64,000 nucleotides of DNA from Vanessa cardui. Its lineage: Eukaryota > Arthropoda > Insecta > Lepidoptera > Nymphalidae. This document shows positions 19,956-31,003 of the stretch, one piece after another. Positions within the stretch are counted from its first letter, which is position 1, and each line of letters begins with the position of its first letter. The stretch lies in the NCBI RefSeq assembly GCF_905220365.1, contig NC_061146.1, positions 8,993,538 to 9,057,537 on the forward strand. Direction: 5' to 3'. The notes beneath the pieces are model-generated. The model was not told the DNA's origin and ran no database searches. It saw nothing but the letters and a program-made list of their open reading frames with translations. The position numbers were made by a program, and so were the translations under genes.

Positions 19956-21291
19956 TTCAACCGACTTCCAAAAGGAGGTTATCAATTCGTCTGTATTTTT
20001 TTCTTTTTTTTTTTTATGTTTGTTACCTCATAACTTTTCACTGGGTGGACCGATTTTGATAATTTCTTTTTTTTTGAAAGGTAGTGCTTCCCGTGGGGTC
20101 CCATTTTTTTTTTATTTTTTTCCGATGATGGTACCATATGAAAACGACATAAGTCTTAAATTTGCATTATGTATATGCGCGACAAATAGGTGAATAACTG
20201 AAAATCACGTTAACCAATTTTGATAATTCTTTTTTTAGTATAAAATATATACTTCAAGGGTAATTTGGTGAAAGTTTGGTAAGGTTCTGAGCACAGGATC
20301 CATGACAAAGTAACGGAACGGAAGGGAACGGAACAATTCTGAGGAGCACGTTAGCGATACTCAGTCGAATCTTTTATTTATAGGTTATTTGGATATTTGA
20401 GTCACCTTCCGTAATGTGGTTATGTTTATGTAATTATCATAGTCGAATATTATAGTCAACTAGCTACCCACCCCGGCTTCGCACGGGTGCAATACTGATA
20501 TTAAATATACTACAGAATTTGTTTATTTACGACATCACATCGCAAACTTCTAAAATTATCAGTGTTTCTTTACTATATTGTTCATGTATTATATACACAA
20601 ACCTTCCCCTTGAATCACACTATCTTTTAAAAAAAACCGCATCAAAATCCGTTGCGTAGATTTAAATATATAGGGACAGAGTAAGCGACTTTGTTTTATA
20701 CTATGTAGTGATGGAACTCCTATACGGCTCGCAGTTAGGGTGCGATATGGGGCAGAATTTCTTACTATCTTTAATCAAATTTTGTGTATGTGATGTGATG
20801 TCATATGATGTACGAAATATAGTTGGTCTTTTTCAAAGTTTTTTTGCTGAGTTCGATTACAGCTCTTTCGAGGGATCCTTGTCGTTTACGCCGCATGATG
20901 TATTAAATCCGCATTTTCGAAAGTCTATTTTTGCTTTATTCGCAAGTTTCCTTTGAAATTGTCCTCGAAGTAGTTTCTGACTCATATAAACGGAACGCTT
21001 AATCTATCCATATTAAAAAAAAATTAGTTAGTCAACATCAGCTTCACTTAAAATCAAAAAATAAATAAAATTTTTAACAATAAATAAAATTTTAACAAAA
21101 AGAAAACCCGACTTCAAACAAAACAGTATTTTAAAACAAATTAAAATGCACTAAAAAGTAATAAAAATAATTGCATATTTAACACATTTTTGAGAGTCCT
21201 CCTAGGTAAAATGAAATGAAAAATATTAGACTACTTAAAAGTCGATTAACGATTATATCATGCAGTTATAATTATTGTTATATTTCGAGTC
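19956..21291 (+). mobile_element. Composite element E, copy 2, 3'-truncated
   Basis: Starts TTTTCAACCGACTTCCAAAA and follows copy 1 block by block, including the embedded Helitron. It ends inside the first palindrome arm at TATATTTCGAGTCG, so the spacer and second arm are absent. Confidence 0.7.
20460..20708 (-). mobile_element. Lep1-like Helitron inside E copy 2
   Basis: Starts CTAGCTACCCACCCCGGC and ends TTGTTTTATACTATGTAG. Both junctions with E are the same as in copies 1 and 3. Confidence 0.65.
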
Positions 21292-21514
21292 GAGATATAG
21301 ATATAGATAGGAGATATACGCAAGGATTTTCGGATTTTACGAGGGCGTAAAACGGGTAGGAAGTTTGTGCTTTACATGTTTTTTTTTTTATATTATTCGG
21401 GTAGGCATATGACTCTGCTCCACCTGATGGTAATTGGAAGTGGAGTTCAAACGAAGACGACTAATGCGGACAGCGAGAATGAGCTGCACTATTCACCCTC
21501 CTAACGTGTGTCTG

Positions 21515-22245
21515 TACGCGTGCTTCCGTGCGTACGTCCATCATCCATGTGTGTGTGCATACGTAGGCGCATATTTACATGCGTACGTGCGTCCATCATC
21601 CATGTGTGTGTACATACGTAGGCGCGTATATACATGCGTACATGCGTCCATCATACATGTGTGTGTTCATACGTAGGCGCGTATATACATGCGTACATGC
21701 GTCCATCATACATGAATGTGTGTATACGTACGCGCATATATACATGCGTACATGCGTCCTTCATACATGAGTGTGTGCACACGTAGGCGCGCATATACAT
21801 ACGTACATGCGTCCATCATACATGTGTGTGTGCATACGTAGGCGCGTATATACATGCGTACATGCGTCCAACTTACATGCGTGTGTGCATACGTAGGCTC
21901 GTATATACATGCGTACATGCGTCCGTCATACATGTGTGTGTGCATACGTAGGCGCGTATATACATGCGTACATGCGTCAATCATACATGTGTGTGTTCAT
22001 ACGTAAAACACGTATATACATGCATACATGCGTCAATCATACATGTGTGTGTTCATACGTAAAACACGTATATACATGCGTACATGCGTCCATCATACAT
22101 GAATGTGTGCATACGTACGCGCGTATATACATGCGTACATGCGTCCAGCATACATGAATGTGTGCATACGTAAGCGCGTATATACATGTGTTCATGCGTC
22201 CATCATCCATGCGTGTATATATACGTACGCGCGAGCTTGTGTGCG
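21515..22245. repeat. 55-bp minisatellite, about 13 units
   Basis: Unit starts TACATGCGTACATGCGTCCA and ends GGCGCGTATA. Unit starts were read at 21576, 21631, 21686, 21741, 21796, 21851, 21906, 21961, 22017, 22073, 22128 and 22183, so the period is 55 bp with two 56-bp units. It is rich in alternating purine-pyrimidine (GTGTGTG, CATACGTA, GTATATAC). Overlapping ORFs on both strands are artefacts of the period. Confidence 0.92.
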
Positions 22246-22522
22246 TGTGTCTATGCGTTTGACTTTTATGAACACATATTTAAACAATTATTACCATTAA
22301 GTTATTGTAAGGCTGTCATAATTTCCTTGTAACGTTCTTAAATAGCACAATCGTAGCTGGAAGTTTAAACAGCTTGAGGAGACTTTCTGGAGTATAAGTC
22401 TTCATTTGCATATAACATGGGCATTAAGCTGATGATCCAGTGAACATATCGCGCTATATAGATTGCTTTTTAAGTCTAAGTATCTTGATTTTTATTTTTA
22501 TTTAAATCTATTCCTATACAAA

Positions 22523-22798
22523 AACCACAACAGCCTGTAAATTTCCCACTGCTGGGCTGAGGCGTATTCTCCACTTAAGGAGAATGTTTGGAACATATTC
22601 TACTTCGATGTTCTAATGCGGGTTGATGGAATACACATGTGGCAGAATTACCATGAAATTAGACACATGCAGGTTGCCTTACGATGTTTTCCTTCACCGC
22701 CAAGCACGAGATGAATTATAAACACAAATTAGGACGTACATGAATATTCAGCGGTGTCTGGGTTCGAATCCGTTCTAACCACTGGGCCATCTCGGCTC
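22523..22798 (-). mobile_element. Family A SINE
   Basis: Complete at the 3' end (CAGCCTGTAAATTTCCCACT). The head has a deletion between GGTTCGAATCC and GTTCTAACCACTGGG. Confidence 0.85.
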
Positions 22799-23095
22799 AC
22801 AGCTGGTTTGTTATTTTGGTAACAGCGTATTATCATTTCAGTGTATGTTTGTGTACTGGAACAAAAAAGGAAGTTCTAAAGTAATCATGAACTTTGATAG
22901 AGTTTGTGAGTCCGTCAATGTTTTCAAAAATCTAGGTGGCTCATAAATCTTGATCCTTTATTGCTTAAACATAATGGCACTAGAAGATCAATGATATAAA
23001 AATATCTATTGTATTTAGTTAATACTAATTGCTTTATTCTGTAAATAATTAATGCGAATTCGCATGAGATTTGACAGGTTTTTTCTCACGAGCAA

Positions 23096-23265
23096 ATTGG
23101 GCCATCTGCTGGTAAGTGATCACAACTCGCCATAAAACAATAGCGTTGTAAATAATTATTTCTACCTGTTGCAGTTGTACCTGTAGTGACATTGGCTCAC
23201 TGAACCACCAAACCACACAATAATTCTGAATACTGCTGTTTGGTGATAAATATATGAGAACATGG
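23096..23265 (-). mobile_element. Family B, old degenerate copy
   Basis: Recognisable blocks are GGGCCATCTGCTGGTAAGTG, ACATTGGCTCACTGA and CTGAATACTGCTGTTTGGTG. Confidence 0.5.
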
Positions 23266-23764
23266 TGGTATCAAAATCCGTTGATTTTTTTAGATAAGAA
23301 ACTGTAGAGAGACAAGCATGGATGTAACCCATAAGTAGATACAACCTATGGCTATAGAGACCGTGAAATTATATAAATATATATTTTAGTGTTCACCACA
23401 AAATATGCACGTTTTAATAATTCCAGTACGTCAAATATGTACAAAAGAGAGAACGAACTCAACCGAAGATAGTCTTATTCTTAATTTTGGCGTGTAATAA
23501 TTCTAAACTTTAAAGCTTCTTATAGTTTTCATTAGCTTTACAATTCAGTGGAATATTATCTTAAAGATTTGCAAATACATATTCATATCATAATTCTCAT
23601 TTGTTTCTCGACGACCAAGTTTGAGTTTGAATAATTCGCGGTAACACTTAGTCATTGTATGTGTCTTTGTTTAGGAGTAATTGTTGTTAAAGATATCTAC
23701 GAAATTATACGCGCTCCAGGGAATTTCGTAAAGCATTCAACACACAATGGCCATCCGTATCTAT
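23266..23764. other. Unassigned intergenic DNA
   Basis: No feature recognised. Confidence 0.45.
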
Positions 23765-24223
23765 CTCCAACCTTCGTCTGTTTTCAAATTCATTCCTTTA
23801 TCAAGTCTTAAACTCTTAATACAGATTTTCATTGGGTCTGGGTGTTTGAGGTATTTTATAAATAAATAAATAAATATGAGACAACATCACATACATCTCT
23901 TATCCCAATGTAAGTAGCTAAAGCACTTGTGTTATGGAAAATTCAGAAGTAACGACGGTACCTCAAACACCCAGACCCGAGACAACATAGAAAACTAATG
24001 ATAATCTACATTGACTCGGCCCGGAATCGAACCCGGGACCTCGGAGTGGCGTACCCATGAAAACCGGTGTACACACCACTCGACCATGGAGGTCGTTTGA
24101 AATCTTAACATCAAATCATTGCGACGCAATATGTCATTCTCGATCGGTAAGTCAGATCGCTCATACTGAGCACGCGAAAATAGATCTTAAGGTGACGAAC
24201 CCTTTCTTACCCCGATTGTACAT
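23765..24223 (-). mobile_element. MITE family N, split by a family C SINE
   Basis: Left piece 23765-about 23825 (ACCTTCGTCTGTTTTCAAAT, TTTATCAAGTCTTAAACTC). Right piece about 24097-24223 (CATTGCGACGCAATATGTC through TCTTACCCCGATTGTA). Together they match 16958-17162 in reverse. Confidence 0.65.
23834..24096 (-). mobile_element. Family C tRNA-derived SINE with snap-back tail
   Basis: Reverse copy. The complement of 24022-24032 is box B GGTTCGATTCC, and box A-like TGGTCGAGTGG is the complement of 24077-24087, so the head is tRNA-like. The tail is (AAAT)n at 23857-23876. Beyond the tail, 23834-23853 is a perfect 20-bp inverted copy of 23959-23978 inside the SINE. Confidence 0.75.
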
Positions 24224-24359
24224 AAACATTTAGTTCTGATCGTATTTCATTAACAGCTTTATTAATTGAAGTTAATATTATAACAAAATGTTTGAAACCA
24301 GATCTAGTTCGAAATTTATGGTTTTTAAAAAAACTTAGAATATATTTTAGTGTAGTTAG

Positions 24360-24648
24360 TTGAGGCAGTTGTCAGAACGCGTGCATCTTAAGCGATGATT
24401 ACGGATTCAAACCCGGGCAAGCGCCGCTGATTTTTCATATGCTTAATTTGTCTTTATAATTCATCTCGTAATCTGCGGCAAAGGAAAACATCGTGAGGAA
24501 ACCTACATGTGACTAATTTCAAGAAAATTCTGCCTCATGTGTATCTACTACCCCGCATTGGAGCAGCGTGATGGAACGTGCTCCAAAACTTCTCCTCAGA
24601 AGGGAGAGGAGGCCTTAGCCCAGCAGTGGGAAATTTACAGGCTGTTAA
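24360..24648 (+). mobile_element. Family A SINE in duplication unit 1
   Basis: Head has GTCAGAACGCGTGCATCTTA. It ends CCCAGCAGTGGGAAATTTAC. Confidence 0.82.
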
Positions 24649-24791
24649 TATAGGCATGGTTAAAGGGAAGCGGTAGATTTGAATAAATATAAAAATAACA
24701 AAAAATGTATTCAAAGTTTCAATCATCAAAAATAACTGTCCAAATAAAAAAGAAATACCTAAAATCACGTCTAGAAAGACCAAACATTTCA

Positions 24792-25082
24792 CTTGGTGGT
24801 AGAGCTTTGTGCAAGACCGTCTGGGTAGGTACCAGCTCATCAGTTATTCTACCGCCAAATAACAGTTCTCAGTATTGTTGTGTTCAGGTTTGAAGGGTGA
24901 GTGAGCCAGTGTAACTGCAGGCACAAGGGACATAACACCTTAGTTCCAAAGGTTGGTGGTACATTGACGATATAAGGAAGAGTTAATGTTTCTTACAGCG
25001 TTGTCTATGGGTCATGGATGGATGTGATCACCTTACCATCAGGTGGCCCATATGCTCGTCCGCCAACCTATACCATAAAAAA
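24792..25082 (+). mobile_element. Family B SINE-like repeat, full length (unit 1)
   Basis: Reference copy for family B. Block order: CTTGGTGGTAGAGCTTTGTG, CAGTATTGTTGTGTTCAGG, GGTGAGTGAGCCAGTG, CAGGCACAAGGGACATAAC, GTTAATGTTTCTTACAGCG, ACCATCAGGTGGCCCATATG and CCAACCTATACCATAAAAAA. No convincing Pol III boxes were found and it has no ORF. The mechanism of movement is unknown; the A-rich end suggests retroposition. Confidence 0.78.
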
Positions 25083-25649
25083 GCATATGAAACTTATATA
25101 ACATAGTTACTTATACAACGAATTAAAATTCATGAACCAGCTTTTTTACATTTCACAAAGAGTTCCATTGGATCGCATTGTTCTTCAATCGCGAACAGAC
25201 GGACGATATATCGCCTCGGACACTGAGCTATCGTTTTCGTTCGTGGTCGAATCCATCTATGTTATAAAACACAGTTGCACGTGACACTATCAACTTGAAA
25301 TGTATTTTAAATACATATAATATAGATGTCATTATTAAACAAATAGTATTTATCCATGATTCTTAACAAATTATCAGTACTGTTTAACTGTTTATGGTTA
25401 AATTTCGGTTTTGATTTATAGGCAGTAGCTGGGAAGGATCATAAGCATGATATATTTTAGTTGGTGGTAGACTTTTTGCCAGCCGATCAAAATCTAAATG
25501 AAAATACACTTTATTCAAGTAATAATAATAAACATAAATAACAAAATAACTTTCTTTACTCCACATAAATAAACTACACAGGCGAATATTACCACCACCT
25601 TGTATATGAAGATGTTAAATTGAAGTAAAAAAAAATGTTACATTACTTG

Positions 25650-25935
25650 TTTTTTTATGACATAGGTGGCAAACGAGCAGGAGGCTCACCTGATGGAAAG
25701 TGACTACCACCGCCCATGGACATCTGCAACACCAGGGGGCTTGCAGGTGCGTTGCCGGCCTTTAATAAAGGAGTACGCTCTTTTCTTGAAGGTTCCCATG
25801 TCGTATCGGTTCGGAAAAACCGCCGGCGAAAGCTGGTTCCACAAAGTGCTAATGCAAGCAGAAAATGTCTAAGAAATCGCGCTGTTGTGGATTTTCTGAC
25901 ATCAAGGTGATGCGGGTGAAACTTCGAAACAAGAT
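25650..25935 (+). mobile_element. Family I repeat (unit 1)
   Basis: Reference copy. It contains GGCAAACGAGCAGGAGGCTC, CACCTGATGGAAAGTGACTA, GGTGCGTTGCCGGCC, CTCTTTTCTTGAAGG and GGAAAAACCGCCGGCGAAAG. This is a common lepidopteran interspersed repeat; its class is not known to me. The overlapping 64- and 68-codon ORFs are within the repeat. Confidence 0.65.
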
Positions 25936-26113
25936 GATTACAAAAGCTAAAGCCAATTTTTTTTCAATTTTTCTGATCGTATTTCGGTAAAAGCTTGATT
26001 CATTGAAGTTAATATTATAATAAAATGTCTGAAACCAGATCCAGTTCAAAATTGATGGTTTTTTAAAGCTTAATATACTTGATTACTGGTCTGAATTAAT
26101 ACTTAATAAGTGA

Positions 26114-26285
26114 TCAGCGGTGAAGGAAAACATCGTGAGGAAGCCTACATGTGACTTTCAACAAAATTCTGCCTCAAATGTATCTACTAACCCGCATGGC
26201 GCAGCGTGATGGAGTGTGCACCAAAACTTCTCCTCAAAAATGAGAGGAGGCCTTAGCCCAGCAGTGGGAAATTTACAGGCTGTTA
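26114..26285 (+). mobile_element. Family A SINE, 5'-truncated (unit 2)
   Basis: Begins at CAGCGGTGAAGGAAAACATC, without the tRNA-like head that its duplicate at 24360 keeps. Confidence 0.8.
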
Positions 26286-26429
26286 ATGTAGGCATGGTTA
26301 AAGGGATGTGGTTGATTTAAATAAATATAAAAATAAAAAAAATTGTATTGAAAGTTTCAATCATCAAAAATAACTGTCTAAATAAAAAAGAAATACCTAA
26401 AATCACGTCTAGAAAGACCAAACATTTCA

Positions 26430-26721
26430 CTTGGTGGTAGAGCTTTGTGCAAGACCGTCTGGGTAGGTACCATCCACTCATCAGATATTCTACCGCTAAC
26501 CAACAGTACGCAGTATTGTTGTGTTCCGGTTTGTGGTGAGTAAGCCAGTGTAGCTACAGGTACAAGGGACATAGCACCTTAGTTCTAAAGGTTAGTGGTA
26601 CATTGACGATGTAAGGAAGAGTTAATGTTTCTTACAGCGTTGTCTATGGGTGATAGATGGATGTGATCACCTTACCATCAGGTGGCCCATATGCTCGTCC
26701 GCCAACCTATACCATAAAAAA
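26430..26721 (+). mobile_element. Family B SINE-like repeat (unit 2)
   Basis: Paralogue of 24792-25082 by duplication, with scattered differences (for example CCATCCACTCATCAG against CCAGCTCATCAG). Confidence 0.8.
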
Positions 26722-27296
26722 GCATATGAAACTTATATAATAATAAAAAAGTTTTACTTATGCGACGAATTAAAATTCATGAACCAGCTTTTCTACATTT
26801 CACAAAGAGTTCCATTGGATCGCATTGTTCTTCAATCGCGAACAGACGGACGATATATCGCCTCGGACACTGAGCTATCGTTTTCGTTCGTGGTCGAATC
26901 CATCTATGTTATAAAACACAGTTGCACGTGACACTATCAACTTGAAATGTATTTTAAATACATATAATATAGATGTCATTATTAAACAAATAGTATTTAT
27001 CCATGATTCTTAACAAATTATCAGTACTGTTTAACTGTTTATGGTTAAATTTCGGTTTTGATTTATAGGCAGTAGCTGGGAAGGATCATAAGCATGATAT
27101 ATTTTAGTTGGTGGTAGACTTTTTGCCAGCCGATCAAAATCTAAATGAAAATACACTTTATTCAAGTAATAATAATAAACATAAATAACAAAATAACTTT
27201 CTTTACTCCACATAAATAAACTACACAGGCGAATATTACCACCACCTTGTATATGAAGATGTTAAATTGAAGTAAAAAAAAATGTTACATTACTTG

Positions 27297-27582
27297 TTTT
27301 TTTATGACATAGGTGGCAAACGAGCAGGAGGCTCACCTGATGGAAAGTGACTACCACCGCCCATGGACATCTGCAACACCAGGGGGCTTGCAGGTGCGTT
27401 GCCGGCCTTTAATAAAGGAGTACGCTCTTTTCTTGAAGGTTCCCATGTCGTATCGGTTCGGAAAAACCGCCGGCGAAAGCTGGTTCCACAAAGTGCTAAT
27501 GCAAGCAGAAAATGTCTAAGAAATCGCGCTGTTGTGGATTTTCTGACATCAAGGTGATGCGGGTGAAACTTCGAAACAAGAT
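27297..27582 (+). mobile_element. Family I repeat (unit 2)
   Basis: Identical by eye to 25650-25935. Confidence 0.7.
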
Positions 27583-27607
27583 GATTACAAAAGCTAAAGC
27601 CAATTTT

Positions 27608-28077
27608 TTAATCAATAAAAAAGCGGATGAATTTGTTAAATCAATACTTTTCTGAAATTGATAATGCTCTATTTTGAAATTTGAACACTATAAATAATTT
27701 AACTTTTTGAGCTATAGGAAACTTCACTTAACGTCATTTTAAATGTAATGTGTTTATATTTATTAGTCTAAACCACTAACAGCTACGAAGTTTATACAGC
27801 AAACACCAAGTTTAAATTTAAATTAATTTAATTAGTCCCGGAAAGTGAAACGGATGCTTGTAAAAATTAAATTAACGACGCATTGTTCAACATATACACG
27901 TACATGTATATTATTTGTATGATTTTAATTCATTTGAACATGATTGGAGTTACGCATACTTCGACGTAAAACTGACAGCTCTAACTTTATCTTCAGAGGT
28001 GAAATACTCCTTATATTTATGATATGTTTTTGAAGAATTTGGTTATGAAACGTTAAGCGTTGTTTTATTTGTAAGTA
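27608..28077. other. Unassigned intergenic DNA
   Basis: A+T-rich, nothing recognised. Confidence 0.45.
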
Positions 28078-28373
28078 TTTTTTTTAATGAAATAGATTGG
28101 CGGACTAACATATAGGCCACCTGAAGGTAAGTGTTCATCAACACCCATAGACAATGACGATGTAAGAAATATTAACTATTCCTTACATCGTCAATGTGCC
28201 ACCAACCTTGGGAACTGAGATGCTATGTCCCTTGTGCCTGTAGTCACACTGGCTCACTCACCCTTCAAACCGGAACTCAACAATACTGCGAACTGTTGTT
28301 TAACGGTAGAATATCTGATGAGTGGGTGGTACCTACCCAGGCTTGCACAAAGCCCTACCACCAAGTTAAGTAA
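28078..28373 (-). mobile_element. Family B SINE-like repeat, full length
   Basis: From AATGAAATAGATTGGCGGAC to GCACAAAGCCCTACCACCAA. All blocks present. Confidence 0.82.
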
Positions 28374-28404
28374 CGTTTGAGTGTAAAATAAAGCATATTG
28401 TTCG

Positions 28405-28585
28405 ATACAGGATTATATCGATGATAAGCGTGAAGTTAATACTTGTTGATTTCCAGCCAAATTATATTGTATTTATAAGTAATTGTATTTAAATAATATA
28501 CATTTTTGAAAAAGAGTAAGTAATTAATTTCTTGTCGGTTCTTCTCGGTAGAATCTTCTTTCAAACCGATGGTTTCAAACGTTTT
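28405..28585 (+). mobile_element. Family D LINE 3' end, diverged
   Basis: Retains GATACAGGATTATATCGATG, GCGTGAAGTTAATAC and GGTTCTTCTCGGTAGAATC. The tail is lost. Confidence 0.55.
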
Positions 28586-29239
28586 TTTATGTGCCTATTA
28601 GAATAAAAAATAAAAAAGATTAAGATAATAATACAAGAAAAAATAAAAGAGAAAAAAGAATTTTCTACTTTGTTTGTGTGTGTCGTGTGTATATACTTGG
28701 TAGCGATATATCATTAATATAATAATTGTATAAACACAATCATTGTAAAAAATGTAATTAAAAACAAACTATCTACAGTGTTTCTGTCGCGGGTTGTTCT
28801 CAGGCCCGAGGTGTTAATTTTAGAACTATACATATATTATTTCTATATTGAAAAATAGATTTTCGATTTTGAAACAATATAAATTTTCTTTATTTCTTAC
28901 GAATTTAGAAATCGAGCTGATCCCTATTTGTATACGGTACCCAATAACAGTAACACGCTTCAAAAATTCCAATTCCAGATTAATCCACGAGAAACCACAA
29001 GGGGTGACATTGAGTTTAAATTGAAAAAAGGCCTCCCTTAATTAATTCGGAATGTTTTATACTTTTTTTGTGGTTATTGAAACAAATACAAATACATCGA
29101 ATACAATCCGGTGTAACGAGTTAAAATTAATCAACCTGAGATACTCATACGCCATTAGTCCAGTCAAAATAGACAAAAAAGTCATAAGTTAGCCAAAATT
29201 CGCATAGAGCTGAAAATTTTCAGAGACGTTAAATACATC
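28586..29239. other. Unassigned intergenic DNA
   Basis: Includes an A-rich patch (28610-28660) and a short GTGTGTGTCGTGTGT run. No gene seen. Confidence 0.45.
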
Positions 29240-29543
29240 AACAACAACAACAGCCTGTAAATTCCCACTGCTGGGCTAAGGCCTTCTCTCCTTTTGAGTC
29301 TCCGCAAGGTTTGGAACATATTCCACCACGCTGTTCCAATGCGGGTTGATGGAATGCACATGTGGCAGAATTTCGATGAAATTAGACACATGCAGGTTTC
29401 CTCACGATGTTTTCCTTCACCGCTGTGAACGAGATGAATTATAAAGACAAATTAAGCACATGAATCAGCGGTGCTTGCCTGGTTTTGAACCCGCAATCAT
29501 CGGTTAAGATGCACGCGTTCTAACCACTGGGCCGTCTCGACTC
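29240..29543 (-). mobile_element. Family A SINE, near complete
   Basis: CAACAACAACAACAG tail through GGGCCGTCTCGACTC. It has an extra GAGTCTCCGCAAGG variant near the 3' end. Confidence 0.88.
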
Positions 29544-29756
29544 GGCAATACATCATTATGAATGAAATGTCAAAAATCCCCTTCGATTCTACTTCTGCAA
29601 AAATTTTTATTGAAGGTCAGACATGCAGAATTGAGGTTTTTTCCATTTTTCTCGAAAAAGGTAAGTTTTATCGCAAAAATAGATCAGACAAAAGTTGTGG
29701 ATCATATTATTCTCTACAAAAATGGTTCACTCACTTTTTCTATTACGACTCGGAGT

Positions 29757-29848
29757 TGCTTGGTGGAATATACTCCAATCCTTCTCCTCAAAGGGAGAGG
29801 AGGCCTTAGCCCAGCAGTGGGAAATTTACAGGCTGTTGTTGTTGAATA
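29757..29848 (+). mobile_element. Family A SINE, 3' fragment
   Basis: TTGCTTGGTGGAATATACTC through GGCTGTTGTTGTTG. Only the last about 90 bp is present. Confidence 0.8.
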
Positions 29849-30365
29849 CGATAAAGAAATGACAGATTTAATTAATCCAATCTGTAATTAACATTATTAT
29901 GAAATGTGTATTGGAAAAGTGTAACTACTAAGCTACTTTGCAGTTTTTCTTTGCCGGATTTGAAGCCGCTAATGCTGATCTCAGGCAATAATATTGTAAG
30001 CGTTTTCTTATTCATACTGTAAGGACTTTTTTAGTATGTACTTAGAAGCATAAATTATAGACAACATGTTTTGAACTATCAATGAAGATGTGAATATGCC
30101 TACCTATGGATTGCAATACCTGCCATGAACTGCAGGTTATATTTCAGAAACTTTTGAAATAAGCTCTGGATACGTCTGGACTAGACGTCTGAATTTCATA
30201 CTTATATTCTGTGATTATTTATAAAGTTTCCGACTTCGCAAAGTTAACACATCCTTCCTGGACACGGTATGCGCTTCTTTTATAAAATTTCACAGATATT
30301 TTTAACTTTTCCTTATTCAATTAAAAAAAAAAACAACATGTCAAAATACTTATAATTATTTATAA
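29849..30365. other. Unassigned intergenic DNA
   Basis: Nothing recognised. Confidence 0.45.
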
Positions 30366-30444
30366 AGACTGTGCTTGCCTTGGTTTGAACCCGCAATCAT
30401 CGGTTAAGATGCACGCGTTTTGACCACCGGGCCATCTCGACTCC
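30366..30444 (-). mobile_element. Family A tRNA-like head only
   Basis: Only the head is present: GGTTTGAACCCGCAATCATC through CCGGGCCATCTCGACTCC. Body and tail are missing, so this is not a normal 5'-truncated insertion. Confidence 0.75.
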
Positions 30445-30524
30445 TTGTTAACATAATAATCAATATAACATTTTGTAAATTAAATAATTATTAATTAAAT
30501 AAATATTTTTTTAAAAATACTTTT

Positions 30525-30596
30525 ACTGGTCGTCCGAACATAAGTCAGGACATGAATGAATAAATCATTTGATTTGATTTGATTTTTATATTTACA
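30525..30596 (+). mobile_element. LINE-type tail with TTTGAT repeats
   Basis: ATGAATGAATAAATCATTTG followed by three TTTGAT units. Confidence 0.5.
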
Positions 30597-30719
30597 TATA
30601 ATTTCAAACGATTTTATCGTTTCAAAAATAAACAAAAAAAAAGAAAAAAAAAATAACAAATAAAAACCGACTTCAAATAAAATACTATTTGTAATCCCTA
30701 TTTTTATTTTATTTTACCC

Positions 30720-31003
30720 CTTGGTGGTAGGGCTTTGTGCAAGCCCGTCTGGGTAGGTACCCACTCATCAGTTATTCTACCGCCAAATAACAGTACTCAG
30801 TATTGTTATGTTCCGGTCTGAAGGGTGAGTGAGCCAGTTTAACTACATGCACAAGGGACATAACATCTTACTTCCCAAGGTTGGTGGCACATTGACGATG
30901 TAAGGAATAGTTAAAATGTCTTACAGCTACATTGTCTATGGGTGATGGTGACCACATACCATCAGGTGGCCCATTTGCTCGTCCGCTAACCTATACCATA
31001 AAA
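30720..31003 (+). mobile_element. Family B SINE-like repeat, full length
   Basis: CTTGGTGGTAGGGCTTTGTG through CTAACCTATACCATAAAAAA. Confidence 0.85.

Larger units (their letters stand above)
24234..25970. repeat. Tandem duplication, unit 1
   Basis: Starts TTCTGATCGTATTTC and ends at the next TTCTGATCGTATTTC (25971). It contains one A, one B and one I element plus unique DNA. From about 25122 on it matches unit 2 with a constant offset of 1647 bp and almost no differences. Confidence 0.9.
25971..27607. repeat. Tandem duplication, unit 2
   Basis: Same start block as unit 1, with about 90 bp net deleted, mostly the head of the A SINE. The left part (to about 26765) shows many substitutions against unit 1, while the right part is essentially identical. 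Confidence 0.9.

Noticed and set aside
21515..22245. CRISPR-like array
   Set aside because: The 55-bp units are contiguous tandem repeats without unique spacers.
21434..22300. Several ORFs on both strands coding Cys/His/Tyr-rich peptides
   Set aside because: They are translations of the 55-bp minisatellite, open only because the unit has few stop triplets.
25090..25285. Exon-like stretch with a readable frame (IVLQSRTDGRYIASDTEL)
   Set aside because: It has no clear splice sites, no family match that I can recall, and both duplicate copies are identical, giving no coding-pattern evidence.
25384..27557. Pairs of identical ORFs of 60-68 codons
   Set aside because: They are duplicated with the 1.7-kb tandem repeat. 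Two lie inside the non-coding family I repeat; none shows a motif.
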